Below the pieces are notes generated by a model. The model had not been told where the DNA came from, ran no database searches, and worked only from the letters and a program-made list of their open reading frames with translations. Source: Williamwhitmania taraxaci (GTDB taxonomy: Bacteria > Bacteroidota > Bacteroidia > Bacteroidales > Williamwhitmaniaceae). Taken from it: a stretch of 44,661 bases of DNA. The position numbers and the translations under genes are program-made. Within the stretch, counting starts at the first letter, position 1. The number at the start of each line of letters is the position of its first letter. Shown here piece by piece: positions 1 to 8,504 of this stretch. The DNA is taken from contig NZ_FMYP01000033.1 of the NCBI RefSeq assembly GCF_900096565.1, positions 1 through 44,661 on the forward strand, written 5' to 3'.

Positions 1-148
<148 letters not shown>

Positions 149-215
149 GCGGCACCTGCGCCGCCTGCTCTGCGAAAGAACGTCAAAATTATACGGATTA
201 AGCATCCGCAACCGC

Positions 216-326
216 TTACGGTGGCTATGGCGGCGGGGTTCCACCCCTTCCCATTCCGAACAGGGCCGTTAAGCCCGCCAGCGCCAATGGTACTGCCGAA
301 AGGTGGGAGAGTAGGTCGCCGCCGTT
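216..326 (+). rRNA. rrf: 5S ribosomal RNA
   Basis: The stretch contains the hallmark 5S segments CCCATTCCGAACAGGG, GTTAAGCCCGCCAGCGCC and GGGAGAGTAGGTCGCCGCC. The ends pair as helix I: ACGGTGGC at 218-225 with GCCGCCGT at 318-325. It lies about 70 nt after the 23S end, the usual operon order. The ends are accurate to a few bases. Confidence 0.95.
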
Positions 327-330
327 CTTC

Positions 331-364
331 AATCCCGGTCTCGAAAGAGGCCGGGATTTTTTTG
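331..364 (+). terminator. Intrinsic terminator of the rRNA operon
   Basis: A 12-bp stem (331-342 with 347-358; one G-T pair) closes a GAAA tetraloop and is followed directly by a run of T. It starts only a few bases after the 5S gene, so it most likely ends the rrn transcript. Confidence 0.93.
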
Positions 365-417
365 TTTACCCCAAGGAAACGCCTCCGCTCTCCGCTCTTC
401 AGCGCCAAGCCCATTTG

Positions 418-776
418 CCAACGCTTGGCTCCTACAGAGTCAGTTGATATTGAATTTGTTATAGGCTGATCAAAGGCTGAACCTTACGACATTTGGGTAT
501 TGACTTTTCCGCTTGCCTGTTGTGGTAGCTGTGGCGCCACCTACGGGGCGCAAATCGGGTTTTGTATTTTTGTTTCTACCAACGTGTGCCTCCTACGAGC
601 CGGTGGGGTTTTGGCGGTATGTTGCTGTGGTAAATTCGGCAACCGTACATGTTTTCGTGGTTACAATCAGTGCTACTCCCATCTTAAAGTATTTGCAGAA
701 CGGTGCCGTAGGCACCACATTATGGTAAAAAAACTGATCTCGTGATCCTTTTTGAGCGCCGTAGGTGCGGTACTCT
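418..776. repeat. Cluster of degenerate short palindromic repeats (CCTACGG / CCGTAGG core)
   Basis: Five related units can be aligned by eye. Forward units are at 418-440 (CCAACG..GGCTCCTACAGAGTC), 531-552 (GGCGCCACCTACGGGGCGC) and 573-604 (TTTCTACCAACG..CTCCTACGAGCC). Inverted units are at 701-730 (CGGTGCCGTAGGCACC, then TATGGTAAAAA) and 754-774 (AGCGCCGTAGGTGCGGTAC). The shared plan is an outer TTTCTACCA arm (or its complement), then a small hairpin with CCTACGG at its tip. The units have diverged, which suggests decaying dispersed repeats rather than a fresh tandem array. Confidence 0.6.
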
Positions 777-976
777 TTTTTAAGAATGGAAGGCGAGATT
801 GTTCCGAATCCACCGAACTCTATTTCACCGTTCAGCTCCTCGCATGGAACATTTGATGCCCTTTGCCATTATGGCTAAATCGCCTGCGGAAGATTATTGG
901 AGGTGACTAACTGCAAAATCTATGGGTTTAGTTTCCAAACGTTAGTTTCTTCCTATACTTTTTGTATTTTAGCATA

Positions 977-984
977 TAATTTTG
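977..984 (+). promoter_or_regulatory. Possible -7 element upstream of the TPR gene
   Basis: TAATTTTG matches the Bacteroidota -7 consensus TAnnTTTG and lies about 75 bases before the ATG at 1061. No good TTTG box is found at the usual ~20 nt spacing, so the call is weak. Confidence 0.3.
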
Positions 985-1060
985 AAACAAAAGATCGAAT
1001 TTTGCGCTATACTGCGTGTCTCTATTGATTGACGTTGTTCTTATAAGTAATTCTAGACGC

Positions 1061-2299
1061 ATGAAAAAATCTTTCCTCTACATTGGTGTTGCGCTGCTAG
1101 TGCTATTAGTGGCGTTTTTTATTGCCAAGCCTCGTGTCGCCGAAAACGCCTATCAAAAGGCGAAGGTTTTTGCCGACTCTGCTAATTATGAGACGGCTAT
1201 GAGCAAGGTAGATTTCGCTTTAATGCTTTCTACTAAGCCGGAGTATCTCGACCTGAAGGGTTTTATTTTACAGAATACGGGTGTGGATAGCACTGCCATT
1301 ACTTACTTCGATAAGGCTATTGCCCTCGACAGCACGGTGGCCAATCCGTTTCTACATAAGGGAATCTCCCAGAAAAACATGGAGCAGTGGGAGCCGGCTA
1401 TCCTTTCGCTGGATAAGGCTATTTCGCTCAACGACTCCCTAGCCAAAGCCTACTATACCCGTGGCGTTGCTAAGGCCGGATTACTAAAGTTCGACGAGGC
1501 CATTGAGGACTATGTGAAGAGCGCCCAACTCGACGGAACCAATAAGGACGCCTTCTACAAAATGGGTGCTTCGGTGGAGGCTCTTAACGATTTCAACAAG
1601 GCTATCTCGGCCTACAGCAAGCTCATTGAGAGCGGTGCTGCCAACGCTGATGCCTTTAAAAAGCGCGGTATCTTCCGTGTAAAGTTAAAAGATTTTAAGG
1701 GTGGTGAGGCCGATCTGGCCAAGGCTACCGAAATGAAATCGAATGATGTGGAGGCTTGGTACTACCTTGGCCTTGCCCAAATAAACAGCCAAAAGGTACC
1801 TGATGCATTAAAGGCACTCAACCGTGCACTTGCTCTGGATGGTAAGTACACACCTGCCCTTTATACCCGTGGCATGATAGCCCTCCAAAGGGGTGAGTTT
1901 AAAAACTCCATTGCCGATCTTACTAAGGCCACAACCCTTAAGCCCGATTACACCAAAGCTGTTCTTAGCTTAGGTACCGCCAAGGCGCTGAGCAAGGACT
2001 ACAAGGGCAGCATCGCAGCCTTTACCAAGGGGATTGCGCTCGATCCTACCAACGCCGACGCCTACTTCAACCGTGGTATCTCATACGGGATACTCAACCA
2101 ACACAGGGCTGCCATTGCCGACTACAACCAAGCCATTAAGTTGAATACAAAATATGCCGAGGCATTCTACAATCGTGCGGTCTCAAAGTTTAATCTTAAG
2201 GAGGAGAACTCTGGATGTGATGACTTTAAAAAGGCGCTGGAGTTAGGATATGAGCCTGCACGAAATATGATTCGGATTTACTGTCCCGAAAAAAAATAG
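1061..2299 (+). CDS. TPR repeat protein, membrane-anchored or exported
   Basis: This 412-residue protein begins MKKSFLYIGVALLVLLVAFF, a basic start followed by one hydrophobic segment that is either an uncleaved anchor or a signal peptide. The rest is a run of about ten tetratricopeptide repeats of 34 residues, recognisable by recurring patterns such as AYYTRGVAKAGL, AFYKMGAS, AWYYLGLAQ, ALYTRGMIAL and AYFNRGISYG. TPR arrays bind other proteins; the partner is unknown. The frame is open upstream to a GTG at 1016, but the ATG at 1061 starts right before the signal segment and is preferred. The next gene follows within 6 bases, so the two are probably co-transcribed. Confidence 0.85.
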   Translation: MKKSFLYIGVALLVLLVAFFIAKPRVAENAYQKAKVFADSANYETAMSKVDFALMLSTKPEYLDLKGFILQNTGVDSTAITYFDKAIALDSTVANPFLHKGISQKNMEQWEPAILSLDKAISLNDSLAKAYYTRGVAKAGLLKFDEAIEDYVKSAQLDGTNKDAFYKMGASVEALNDFNKAISAYSKLIESGAANADAFKKRGIFRVKLKDFKGGEADLAKATEMKSNDVEAWYYLGLAQINSQKVPDALKALNRALALDGKYTPALYTRGMIALQRGEFKNSIADLTKATTLKPDYTKAVLSLGTAKALSKDYKGSIAAFTKGIALDPTNADAYFNRGISYGILNQHRAAIADYNQAIKLNTKYAEAFYNRAVSKFNLKEENSGCDDFKKALELGYEPARNMIRIYCPEKK

Positions 2300-2305
2300 T
2301 TGGAC

Positions 2306-3169
2306 ATGAAAGTTTTATATTTAACCGTATTCCTTGTGCTTCTGGGATATCTAGGATATTCCCAGACCAGACCACCTCAAAATGTGCATAGCCAGAGAAT
2401 TCAGTCCATTTATGAGATCGTTGATGGGGTTACAACAGGTAAATCCTATCTTGAAAAGCAATTTCTACTGGATTCTTTAGGAAGATGCCATACAGAGATT
2501 GATTATGACACAACCATGACTATTCTTGGCTTTAAGTGGAATACTTATACCGGCGATAATTTAGTCGTTAGGCAGACTTATTTAAAGGATGAATTGGTAA
2601 AAACTGATAGTTTCTCCTACGAACTAGGCAGGCAAATCAAACTGCACTTTCTGACATTTAAGGCTCCTAGGGGACTTGAAACGGTAATTGAGCGTTTTAC
2701 TTATTTGAACCTTGCTCAAGTTGGTCAAATTGATGCTAAATTCAAGAACGGGAAAGGTGCATATCAAATTCGCTATACTTATGATAGCAAAGGAACTGAG
2801 ATTTTAAGAAAGGTAAAAGTTAAAAAAGGGTTACCGGCCGACTCAATAATCCTCCTTAAGCGGATACCTACCTACGATTCGGTTGGAAGAATTATTTCGG
2901 AAGAAGTTGAGAAAACGATTTTTGGGCAACCAAGTTCTTTCGAAAAAGTTACATCTTCTTACGATAAGAGCGGTAAACTCATTGGTGTAATATCACTTGA
3001 CCGTGCAGACAACAAAACTTCTCGTTTCGAATATCTTTATAGAGACAATAACACCCTGTGGATTGAAAAGGCATTCAATAGCGCTGGAACTTTAATTAAA
3101 ATGGAGGCTTGGCGAACAGAGGTGGTGGGAAAGGGCTCTAGTGGTAGGGTTACAACTCCAAGCGATTAG
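2306..3169 (+). CDS. Secreted protein of unknown function with YD-repeat-like strands
   Basis: The 287-residue product starts with a clear signal peptide (MKVLYLTVFLVLLGYLGYSQ). The mature part has repeated motifs of the form YDSxGxEILxK, YDSVGRIISE and YDKSGKLIGV. These resemble the YD/RHS-like or MORN-like beta-hairpin repeats common in Bacteroidota cell-envelope proteins. No catalytic motif was seen. The ATG at 2306 is chosen over a TTG at 2300 that directly abuts the stop of the preceding TPR gene. The pair probably forms a two-gene operon, but nothing in the sequence defines its job. Confidence 0.75.
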   Translation: MKVLYLTVFLVLLGYLGYSQTRPPQNVHSQRIQSIYEIVDGVTTGKSYLEKQFLLDSLGRCHTEIDYDTTMTILGFKWNTYTGDNLVVRQTYLKDELVKTDSFSYELGRQIKLHFLTFKAPRGLETVIERFTYLNLAQVGQIDAKFKNGKGAYQIRYTYDSKGTEILRKVKVKKGLPADSIILLKRIPTYDSVGRIISEEVEKTIFGQPSSFEKVTSSYDKSGKLIGVISLDRADNKTSRFEYLYRDNNTLWIEKAFNSAGTLIKMEAWRTEVVGKGSSGRVTTPSD

Positions 3170-3607
3170 GTGATTCACAACCATCTTTCCCCTAAAATTG
3201 GCATATTGAGATGCTGACAATACATTAAAATGTTTTCGGACTTAATTACTGCCCACAATCGGACAATTGCAAGAATAAATTTCGATAATACAACTGTAAG
3301 TGGTTCGTTATTAGGTATGTGTGGTATTTGGCATTACAATTGATATGTTTGCAGTAACAAAGTTCACGTTCTTTTTAGCATTGGAGGTTGTTACTTGAAG
3401 GTTACAACACTATAACGCCAACCAAATCTCGATATTGTTTTTTTGTCAGTAGAAATGGCGGTTTGGTCAAGATAATGACGATTCTCGTGTAACACTCGGA
3501 ACGAAAACGAAACTTCGTCGTTTATGAACCTAGCCAAACACAATGTGGCTACTTCGAAACTAGAAAATAAAGACTTTTAAACATTAATCACCTTAATTAA
3601 ACACGCT
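3170..3607. other. Intergenic stretch, 438 bases, upstream of the T9SS-related genes
   Basis: No coding sequence was recognised. TATGTTTG at about 3343-3350 fits the -7 consensus TAnnTTTG, with TTTG only 13 bases before it, shorter than usual spacing. If used, it would give a leader of about 250 nt for the gene at 3608. The last 60 bases are very AT-rich. The stretch probably carries the promoter of the strongly codon-biased gene that follows. Confidence 0.5.
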
Positions 3608-4597
3608 ATGAAAAAGTTTACTTATTCCGCACTGCTACTTGCTGGTGCAATGATGCTAAGCGCAGCCTCAATGGCTCAATTAAAGGCAGATTTCTCTGCA
3701 ATTGCTGTTCAAGGAGATCTTACCTATGTTACTCTTGGTAAGGCTGTGCCAGTATATGCTACACCGGATCCAATTTATCATCCAAGTTGGGCTGCTGGTG
3801 TAACGACTCCTACTGCTAATTTAACTGTTGGTTTTACTTGGACTTTTACTGTTGCACCTGCAGATCTTGGTAAGGTAACTCTTTCCCAAGTACCAGCAAA
3901 TCTTAACTATGTTCAGATTACTGGGGTTACTCTTGGAGGACCTTACGCTATTAACGTTAAGGAAATTGCGCCTGCTGCCTTTGGTGGATGTAGCGATCTC
4001 GGTATAAACTTTAATGTGCAAGTTACCGGTGTTCCTACTGCAGCTATGACGGGTGGTCTTGTTGCTCCTTGGCTAGTTGATGCTCCTACTGCTACTGGAA
4101 CTCATGCTCACATCTGTGGAAATACTGCTGCTGAGAATCTTTCTGTTGCTTTCACAGAGGCAGGTGTTCCTGCTGCAACATTAGCTTCCTATGCATACTT
4201 TGTACAGAAGAGAATTGTTAATATTGACGTTGCTGACGTGGAGGATGTTCCTTCTATCGTACTTTCTACTCTCGCCGATCGTACAACAACGGCTAAGTAT
4301 AAAGCTACATCAGGTTTTGAGGTTATTAGCACTGGCCCTCTAAATGTTCTTGCTAACAAAAGAACAAAGTACACCTTCACCATTTCTAAAGCTAGCAATC
4401 TTCCTGGTACAACTGCAGACGGTATCGTTTCTGGTATTTCTCAGAAATCTGATTATGTTGCTGCTAATGGTGTTCCAACTTTAACTCAAATCACAACTTA
4501 TCCTTTTACTGCAGGGTCAACAACAGTTGAGTATATTGTTAACCCATCTCCAGTTACTGGACCAGTTTACCACATCAGCAATATTTTTGCTTACTAG
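3608..4597 (+). CDS. Secreted protein of unknown function, likely highly expressed
   Basis: The 329-residue product opens with a textbook signal peptide (MKKFTYSALLLAGAMMLSAA, then SMAQ). The mature part is rich in Ala, Thr, Val and Pro and looks like an all-beta extracellular protein. I do not recognise the family. It has no obvious type A or type B T9SS sorting domain at its end (…HISNIFAY). Codon use is striking: Ala, Val, Thr, Pro and Gly are mostly T-ending (GCT, GTT, ACT, CCT, GGT), unlike the gene that follows, as expected for a very abundant protein. It sits 57 bases before a type B CTD protein and a PorP/SprF gene, which suggests a surface-structure role linked to T9SS. This role is inferred from context only. 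Confidence 0.8.
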   Translation: MKKFTYSALLLAGAMMLSAASMAQLKADFSAIAVQGDLTYVTLGKAVPVYATPDPIYHPSWAAGVTTPTANLTVGFTWTFTVAPADLGKVTLSQVPANLNYVQITGVTLGGPYAINVKEIAPAAFGGCSDLGINFNVQVTGVPTAAMTGGLVAPWLVDAPTATGTHAHICGNTAAENLSVAFTEAGVPAATLASYAYFVQKRIVNIDVADVEDVPSIVLSTLADRTTTAKYKATSGFEVISTGPLNVLANKRTKYTFTISKASNLPGTTADGIVSGISQKSDYVAANGVPTLTQITTYPFTAGSTTVEYIVNPSPVTGPVYHISNIFAY

Positions 4598-4654
4598 TAT
4601 TACGTTTGCAAGGAGTTGTTAATCTAATAGTTTCACAAACCAACACACTATCCT

Positions 4655-5716
4655 GTGCGTAACTTTTACCTGATAGCGTTATTTGTGACTCTGATACTAA
4701 GTGCAACGCACAGCGCTGGGCAAGACCTGCCCGGCGCCTGCGTAGGCACTAAAGTAAAATACGGAGTCAAAGGGTTGAATGGAGTCTCCACTTTTCAGTG
4801 GACCATTTCGGGACCCGGTACATTCACTGTACCCGCTGCCAGCATACAGAGTTTTGCAAATGGTGATTCCGTAGAGGTTACATGGGACAACGCTTTCCCC
4901 GGTGGGGCTTACACCTTTGAGGTTACCGAATCTACCCCCTGGGGTTGCGTGGGTATTCCTTACGATCAAAGCATTATCATCAATTCGCCCGATATTTTTA
5001 TACCCGTGGGTGCTTTACCCGAATTCTTAAAGCTTTGCCAAAATGGTTCCGTTACAGTCGATCCCGGATCGAACTACACCAACTTCCTGTGGCAGGATAA
5101 TTCAACAAACCAAACATTTGTAACCAACCAGAGCGGCACGCTTCAAGTAAGGTTAGTAAGCAGCGATTTTAGCTGTTCATACGATACAACTGAGGTAAGG
5201 CTATACTCGTTACCTTATATTTATTTAGGCGCGGACACCACGCTATGTGCCGGTCAGGCTCTTATGCTGGATGCCTCCAATCCTACTTTTACTTCCTACC
5301 TCTGGAGTTCCGGAGATATTGCACCGAACTTTCCTGTGGGCAGTGGCCCAACACAAGATATTTGGGTTAAGGTAACCGACGAGAACGGCTGCGTAAACTC
5401 CGACACCATAAGAATTAACCAGTGTGATCCTGGCAAAATGAGGATTCCCTACGTTTTCACCCCCAACGGTGATGGTGTGAACGATAAGTGGGAAATTCCG
5501 GAATACCTATATTTCACGGAGGTTAACATCCGCATATTTAATCGCTGGGGTAAAGAGGTGTTCGCACATAGCGGAACCTACGATGCAGCCGCCGCTTGGA
5601 ATGGAAGAGACAGAAATGGTAATGACCTCCCTATGGACTCATACCACTATATTATAACGGTTACGCTCGAGGGTAAAACTTCCAGCTACAGAGGTAGTGT
5701 AACCATTATCCGATAA
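4655..5716 (+). CDS. T9SS type B (gliding motility-associated) C-terminal domain protein
   Basis: The product has 353 residues and starts at a GTG that opens a signal peptide (MRNFYLIALFVTLILSAT). The middle contains PKD/Ig-like beta domains (FQWTISGPGTF, VEVTWDN; SYLWSSGDIAPNF). The last ~90 residues are a type B T9SS sorting domain: IPYVFTPNGDGVNDKWEI, then IRIFNRWGKEVF and YHYIITVTLEGK. Such proteins cross the outer membrane by the type IX system. A PorP/SprF gene immediately downstream is the usual partner for type B cargo (as in SprB-SprF). No adhesin or enzyme motif identifies its own task, and at this size it is a small cargo or surface component. Confidence 0.9.
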   Translation: MRNFYLIALFVTLILSATHSAGQDLPGACVGTKVKYGVKGLNGVSTFQWTISGPGTFTVPAASIQSFANGDSVEVTWDNAFPGGAYTFEVTESTPWGCVGIPYDQSIIINSPDIFIPVGALPEFLKLCQNGSVTVDPGSNYTNFLWQDNSTNQTFVTNQSGTLQVRLVSSDFSCSYDTTEVRLYSLPYIYLGADTTLCAGQALMLDASNPTFTSYLWSSGDIAPNFPVGSGPTQDIWVKVTDENGCVNSDTIRINQCDPGKMRIPYVFTPNGDGVNDKWEIPEYLYFTEVNIRIFNRWGKEVFAHSGTYDAAAAWNGRDRNGNDLPMDSYHYIITVTLEGKTSSYRGSVTIIR

Positions 5717-5768
5717 CCATAAATGTTTAGTTGCCGTGTAATTGCAGGAACTAATTGAAAGAGATACA

Positions 5769-6773
5769 ATGAAGGGTTTAAAAAAGATAAGAGTTGGTTT
5801 AGTAGTGCTGGGGATTCTTTCCACGGGCCGAGTTTTTGGTCAGCAGGAGCCTATCTACAGTCAGTATATGATGAACTCATTCTTACTAAATCCTGCCGTA
5901 GCTGGAGCCGAAGGATTTACGGCCTTCAATTTAACAGCTCGCCAGCAGTGGGCAGGCTACTCCGAAGGGCCAAGAACTTTTGCCATAAGCGGTCAAACTC
6001 GTATCCTAAAGACGAGCTATATGAACCGTTCGCGACGAATCAAGAATAGAGTTCGTAAGCGTCGTCCTAGCGGAAGAGTGGGTTTTGGCTGGTATATGTT
6101 CAACGACGTCAATGGGCGCGTTAGCCGAACAGGAGTTCAAGGTACCTATGCTTATCACCTCGATATGCGCCAGTATCAGCTGTCATTTGGTGCTTCGCTA
6201 AGTTTTTATCAGTTTAAAGCCGATGTTGCTCCCAGTGGGTTACCTTATCCCGACCAGCAAGATCCATTGGTAATGGCAGGGAAAGCGAATGCTGACTTTT
6301 CGCCCGATGCCAACTTTGGGGTAATGCTTTCGAGTGCAAGTGCATGGTATGCTGGGTTTTCTGTATCAAACCTCGTGCAGAGTAGTATCCAGTTTGGGGT
6401 TGGAAATAAGGAGAGTGCTTACCGTATGCTCCGCCACTATTACCTTATTGGTGGGTATCGTTACGATTTTCGAAACGATTTTGAGATAGAACCATCGATG
6501 AAATTCACTACTACTGAACGGTTGAGCTACACTACCGATATAAACGTAAAGGGTTACTACAAGCGTGATTACTGGGCTGGTCTGTCGTATCGGACATCGG
6601 GTTCGGCTATTGTGATGGTTGGTGCTAAGTATAAATCCTACTACATTGGTTACGCCTTCGATTATGGTTTTGGCCAGCTTACGAACTTCAACAGTTTAGG
6701 CACTCACGAACTCATGGTAGGAATTAAGATTGGAGATAGCGCTCGTCGTTATCGTTGGTTGAATAGGTTTTAA
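5769..6773 (+). CDS. PorP/SprF family type IX secretion outer-membrane protein
   Basis: The product has 334 residues from the ATG at 5769 with signal peptide MKGLKKIRVGLVVLGIL. The mature start QQEPIYSQYMMNSFLLNPA, followed by a VAGAEGF-type turn, is the signature of the PorP/SprF family. The remainder alternates short beta strands ending in a beta-barrel-like finish (HELMVGIKI). Family members are outer-membrane proteins needed for secretion or surface attachment of a cognate type B CTD protein; the likely partner is the gene 50 bases upstream. An in-frame TTG at 5742 exists but lies before the signal peptide. Many Bacteroidota carry several paralogues, so it is not necessarily the core PorP. 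Confidence 0.9.
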   Translation: MKGLKKIRVGLVVLGILSTGRVFGQQEPIYSQYMMNSFLLNPAVAGAEGFTAFNLTARQQWAGYSEGPRTFAISGQTRILKTSYMNRSRRIKNRVRKRRPSGRVGFGWYMFNDVNGRVSRTGVQGTYAYHLDMRQYQLSFGASLSFYQFKADVAPSGLPYPDQQDPLVMAGKANADFSPDANFGVMLSSASAWYAGFSVSNLVQSSIQFGVGNKESAYRMLRHYYLIGGYRYDFRNDFEIEPSMKFTTTERLSYTTDINVKGYYKRDYWAGLSYRTSGSAIVMVGAKYKSYYIGYAFDYGFGQLTNFNSLGTHELMVGIKIGDSARRYRWLNRF

Positions 6774-6926
6774 TGATTTGAATATTTCTTGTTCCCAACA
6801 ATATGGGATAGAAATAGTCGTTATGTTTAACAAATATACTCTTGAAAAAGAATTGAAGAGCAATTTTTCGACATAGCGTGTTGATTTTGCTTATATTTGT
6901 TTTTTGATTGGTGCTAGTAAGGGAAT

Positions 6927-6962
6927 TGGTCGCAAGTGCTTGCGGCCATTTCTTATTTTGTC
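6927..6962 (+). terminator. Possible intrinsic terminator after the PorP/SprF gene
   Basis: A 9-bp stem (6927-6935 with 6940-6948; one G-T pair) with a GTGC loop is followed by TTTCTTATTTTG. It lies about 150 bases after the stop codon, on the correct strand to end the T9SS-related transcript. Confidence 0.5.
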
Positions 6963-7092
6963 TTGAAGTGATGCGCACTTCCCTTTGCGCTATGCTGTTT
7001 GAAGAATATTGCCTTACCTTTACTTTTATTGGATGCTCTAACTCCAAATGGGGTTGATTTTAAGTATGCTTGTTCCCTCTATTGCGATATAA

Positions 7093-7121
7093 ATGCAAAA
7101 AGACCGGCGATTAACCGGTCT
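7093..7121 (-). terminator. Intrinsic terminator of the threonine dehydrogenase gene
   Basis: AGACCGG at 7101-7107 pairs with CCGGTCT at 7115-7121 around a 7-nt loop. Read on the minus strand it is followed by a T tract (complement of the A run at 7097-7100). It lies 28 bases after the stop codon of the minus-strand gene. Confidence 0.8.
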
Positions 7122-7148
7122 CTCTTTGATTATGTGTGATTCTCAAAT

Positions 7149-8114
7149 CTACTTCAGTAGCCCTTTGGCGTGCTTGTCGGCAATTACCTTAAGCATATCG
7201 TCGGTCATTGTCTCGAGGTTCCAAGTTGGATTCCAACCCCACTCGTTACGAGCACAGGTATCGTCCATGTAGTTTGGCCAGCTTTCGGCAATGGCTTTTT
7301 TAATTGGGTCAACATTGTAAACCATCTTGAACTCGGGCATACGTTTTTGTATGGCAGCCAAAATTTGGGAAGGTTCAAAACTCATGGCTGAGATGTTGAA
7401 GGAGTTACGATGCTTTAATTTTGAAGGATCTGCTTCCATAAGCTGAACGCAGGCCTTTAGTGCATCGGGCATGTACATCATATCGAGATAGGTTCCCTCT
7501 GGAAGTGGGCAGGTAAATTGCTCCCCCTTAACGGCTGCGTAGTAAACTTCTACAGCGTAGTCGGTAGTTCCTCCGCCAGGTAAGGTTTCGTTCGAGATAA
7601 TGCCAGGAAAGCGCACGCTACGGGCATCAACGCCAAAGCGCTGGTGGTAGTAGTCGCCTAATAATTCGCCGGTAACCTTGCACACACCATAGATGGTGGA
7701 TGGGTGCATAATGGTGTCCTGCGGCGTTCCGTCGTGGGGTGTGTTATTTCCAAAAGCACCAATTGAGCTTGGGGTAAATAGAGCGGCACCATTTTCGCGG
7801 GCAATTTCTAGGGAGTTCATAAGTGCTCCCATGTTGATTTTCCAGGCAAGTTGTGGGTTCTTTTCACCAGTTGCCGACAGAAGGGCCACAAGGTTGAAGA
7901 TGGCATCAATCTTATATTTCTTAACGATTTCGGCATACTGTTTACCGTCGAGGGCGTCAAGGTTTTCAAGCGGGCCGTTTTCGCCTAACTTCATGCAAGG
8001 TGCACAGTTAAGGTCAGCAGCAACCACATGGCTATCGCCATAAATATTCCGAAGGTAAGGAACGAGTTCCGAACCAATTTGTCCACCAGCACCAACAACG
8101 AGTATGTTCTTCAT
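7149..8114 (-). CDS. L-threonine 3-dehydrogenase, short-chain (epimerase-like) type
   Basis: This is an NAD(P)-binding Rossmann-fold protein of 321 residues. It starts at MKNILVVGAGGQIGSELV, with the GxGGxIG nucleotide-binding loop. The SDR catalytic elements are present: PSSIGAFG (Ser) and the YxxxK motif in STIYGVCKVTGEL. Residues such as RFPGIIS and TYLDMMYMPDAL match the short-chain threonine dehydrogenases related to UDP-galactose epimerase, which oxidise L-threonine to 2-amino-3-oxobutyrate. The partner ligase Kbl is not in the window. The frame is open to 8180, but the ATG at 8114 starts the Rossmann strand directly. The gene is flanked by its own terminator and a 390-base upstream gap, so it looks monocistronic. 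Another epimerase-family activity cannot be fully excluded. Confidence 0.85.
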   Translation of the reverse strand: MKNILVVGAGGQIGSELVPYLRNIYGDSHVVAADLNCAPCMKLGENGPLENLDALDGKQYAEIVKKYKIDAIFNLVALLSATGEKNPQLAWKINMGALMNSLEIARENGAALFTPSSIGAFGNNTPHDGTPQDTIMHPSTIYGVCKVTGELLGDYYHQRFGVDARSVRFPGIISNETLPGGGTTDYAVEVYYAAVKGEQFTCPLPEGTYLDMMYMPDALKACVQLMEADPSKLKHRNSFNISAMSFEPSQILAAIQKRMPEFKMVYNVDPIKKAIAESWPNYMDDTCARNEWGWNPTWNLETMTDDMLKVIADKHAKGLLK

Positions 8115-8504
8115 ATCCTTAATTATGTAGGTTGTATTCTCTTGATATTTTGGAATTCCTTTGGGGAATTGTTGGCACAAAAATAATCTTTTTTCAATTG
8201 GCTCTAGTAGGCGATTTGATGATATTTAACAGGAAAACCCTATTATTTGAACAATTGTTACCAGAATACGGATTGTAGTTGTAATCTGTAACAGATAGCT
8301 AGACAAATATGATTTTTGGATATTAAGAAGTGGGCGTTTTAGTGATATATAATGGGGCACTAGAACGAATTCTACTGCCCCTAATATTTTTGATTTTAAT
8401 GTTTGGCTCCTTAAAAAATGTTGTAAGCGAGAATTGTGGTAAAGATTTGAAGTATTCCTTTTGGCGTTAAGGTGTTTTTTTTGACTGTTTTGATTTTTTT
8501 TGAC
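8115..8504. other. Intergenic stretch, 390 bases
   Basis: It lies between the threonine dehydrogenase start and the end of the HU-SPOR gene. It holds TATTTTTG on the minus strand (8178-8185), a possible -7 element for the dehydrogenase without a good upstream box, and a strong hairpin at 8354-8381. The small open frame on the minus strand overlapping its right end is not supported. Confidence 0.5.
8354..8381. terminator. Strong hairpin downstream of the HU-SPOR gene
   Basis: GGGGCA at 8354-8359 pairs with TGCCCC at 8376-8381. The inner arm TAGAA/TTCTA is separated from it by a single C-C mismatch and closes a CGAA loop. It lies 124 bases past the stop of the minus-strand gene at 8505. The tract after it on that strand (ATTATATATCAC) is AT-rich but not a clean T run. 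On the plus strand TAATATTTTTGATTTT follows. A terminator on either strand is plausible. Confidence 0.4.

Larger units (their letters stand above)
365..1060. other. Gene-free stretch after the rRNA operon
   Basis: I find no convincing coding sequence here. Short open frames at 500-745 lack a recognisable protein or start context. The first half holds degenerate copies of a short palindromic repeat, listed separately. The stretch just before the TPR gene is AT-rich, with a TAnnTTTG-like element at 977-984. No tRNA or known RNA family was recognised. Confidence 0.7.
6774..7148. other. Intergenic stretch between convergent genes, 375 bases
   Basis: It separates the PorP/SprF gene (plus) from the threonine dehydrogenase gene (minus). 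It holds two terminator-like hairpins, one per strand, listed separately. No coding sequence was recognised. Confidence 0.6.

Noticed and set aside
500-745. 81-residue Cys-rich open frame
   Set aside because: It runs through degenerate palindromic repeats, lacks a convincing start signal and resembles no family; its Cys content comes from TG-rich repeat arms.
327-1060. tRNA genes after the 5S gene
   Set aside because: No GTTCRANYC T-loop with matching acceptor arms was found; the small hairpins belong to the palindromic repeats.
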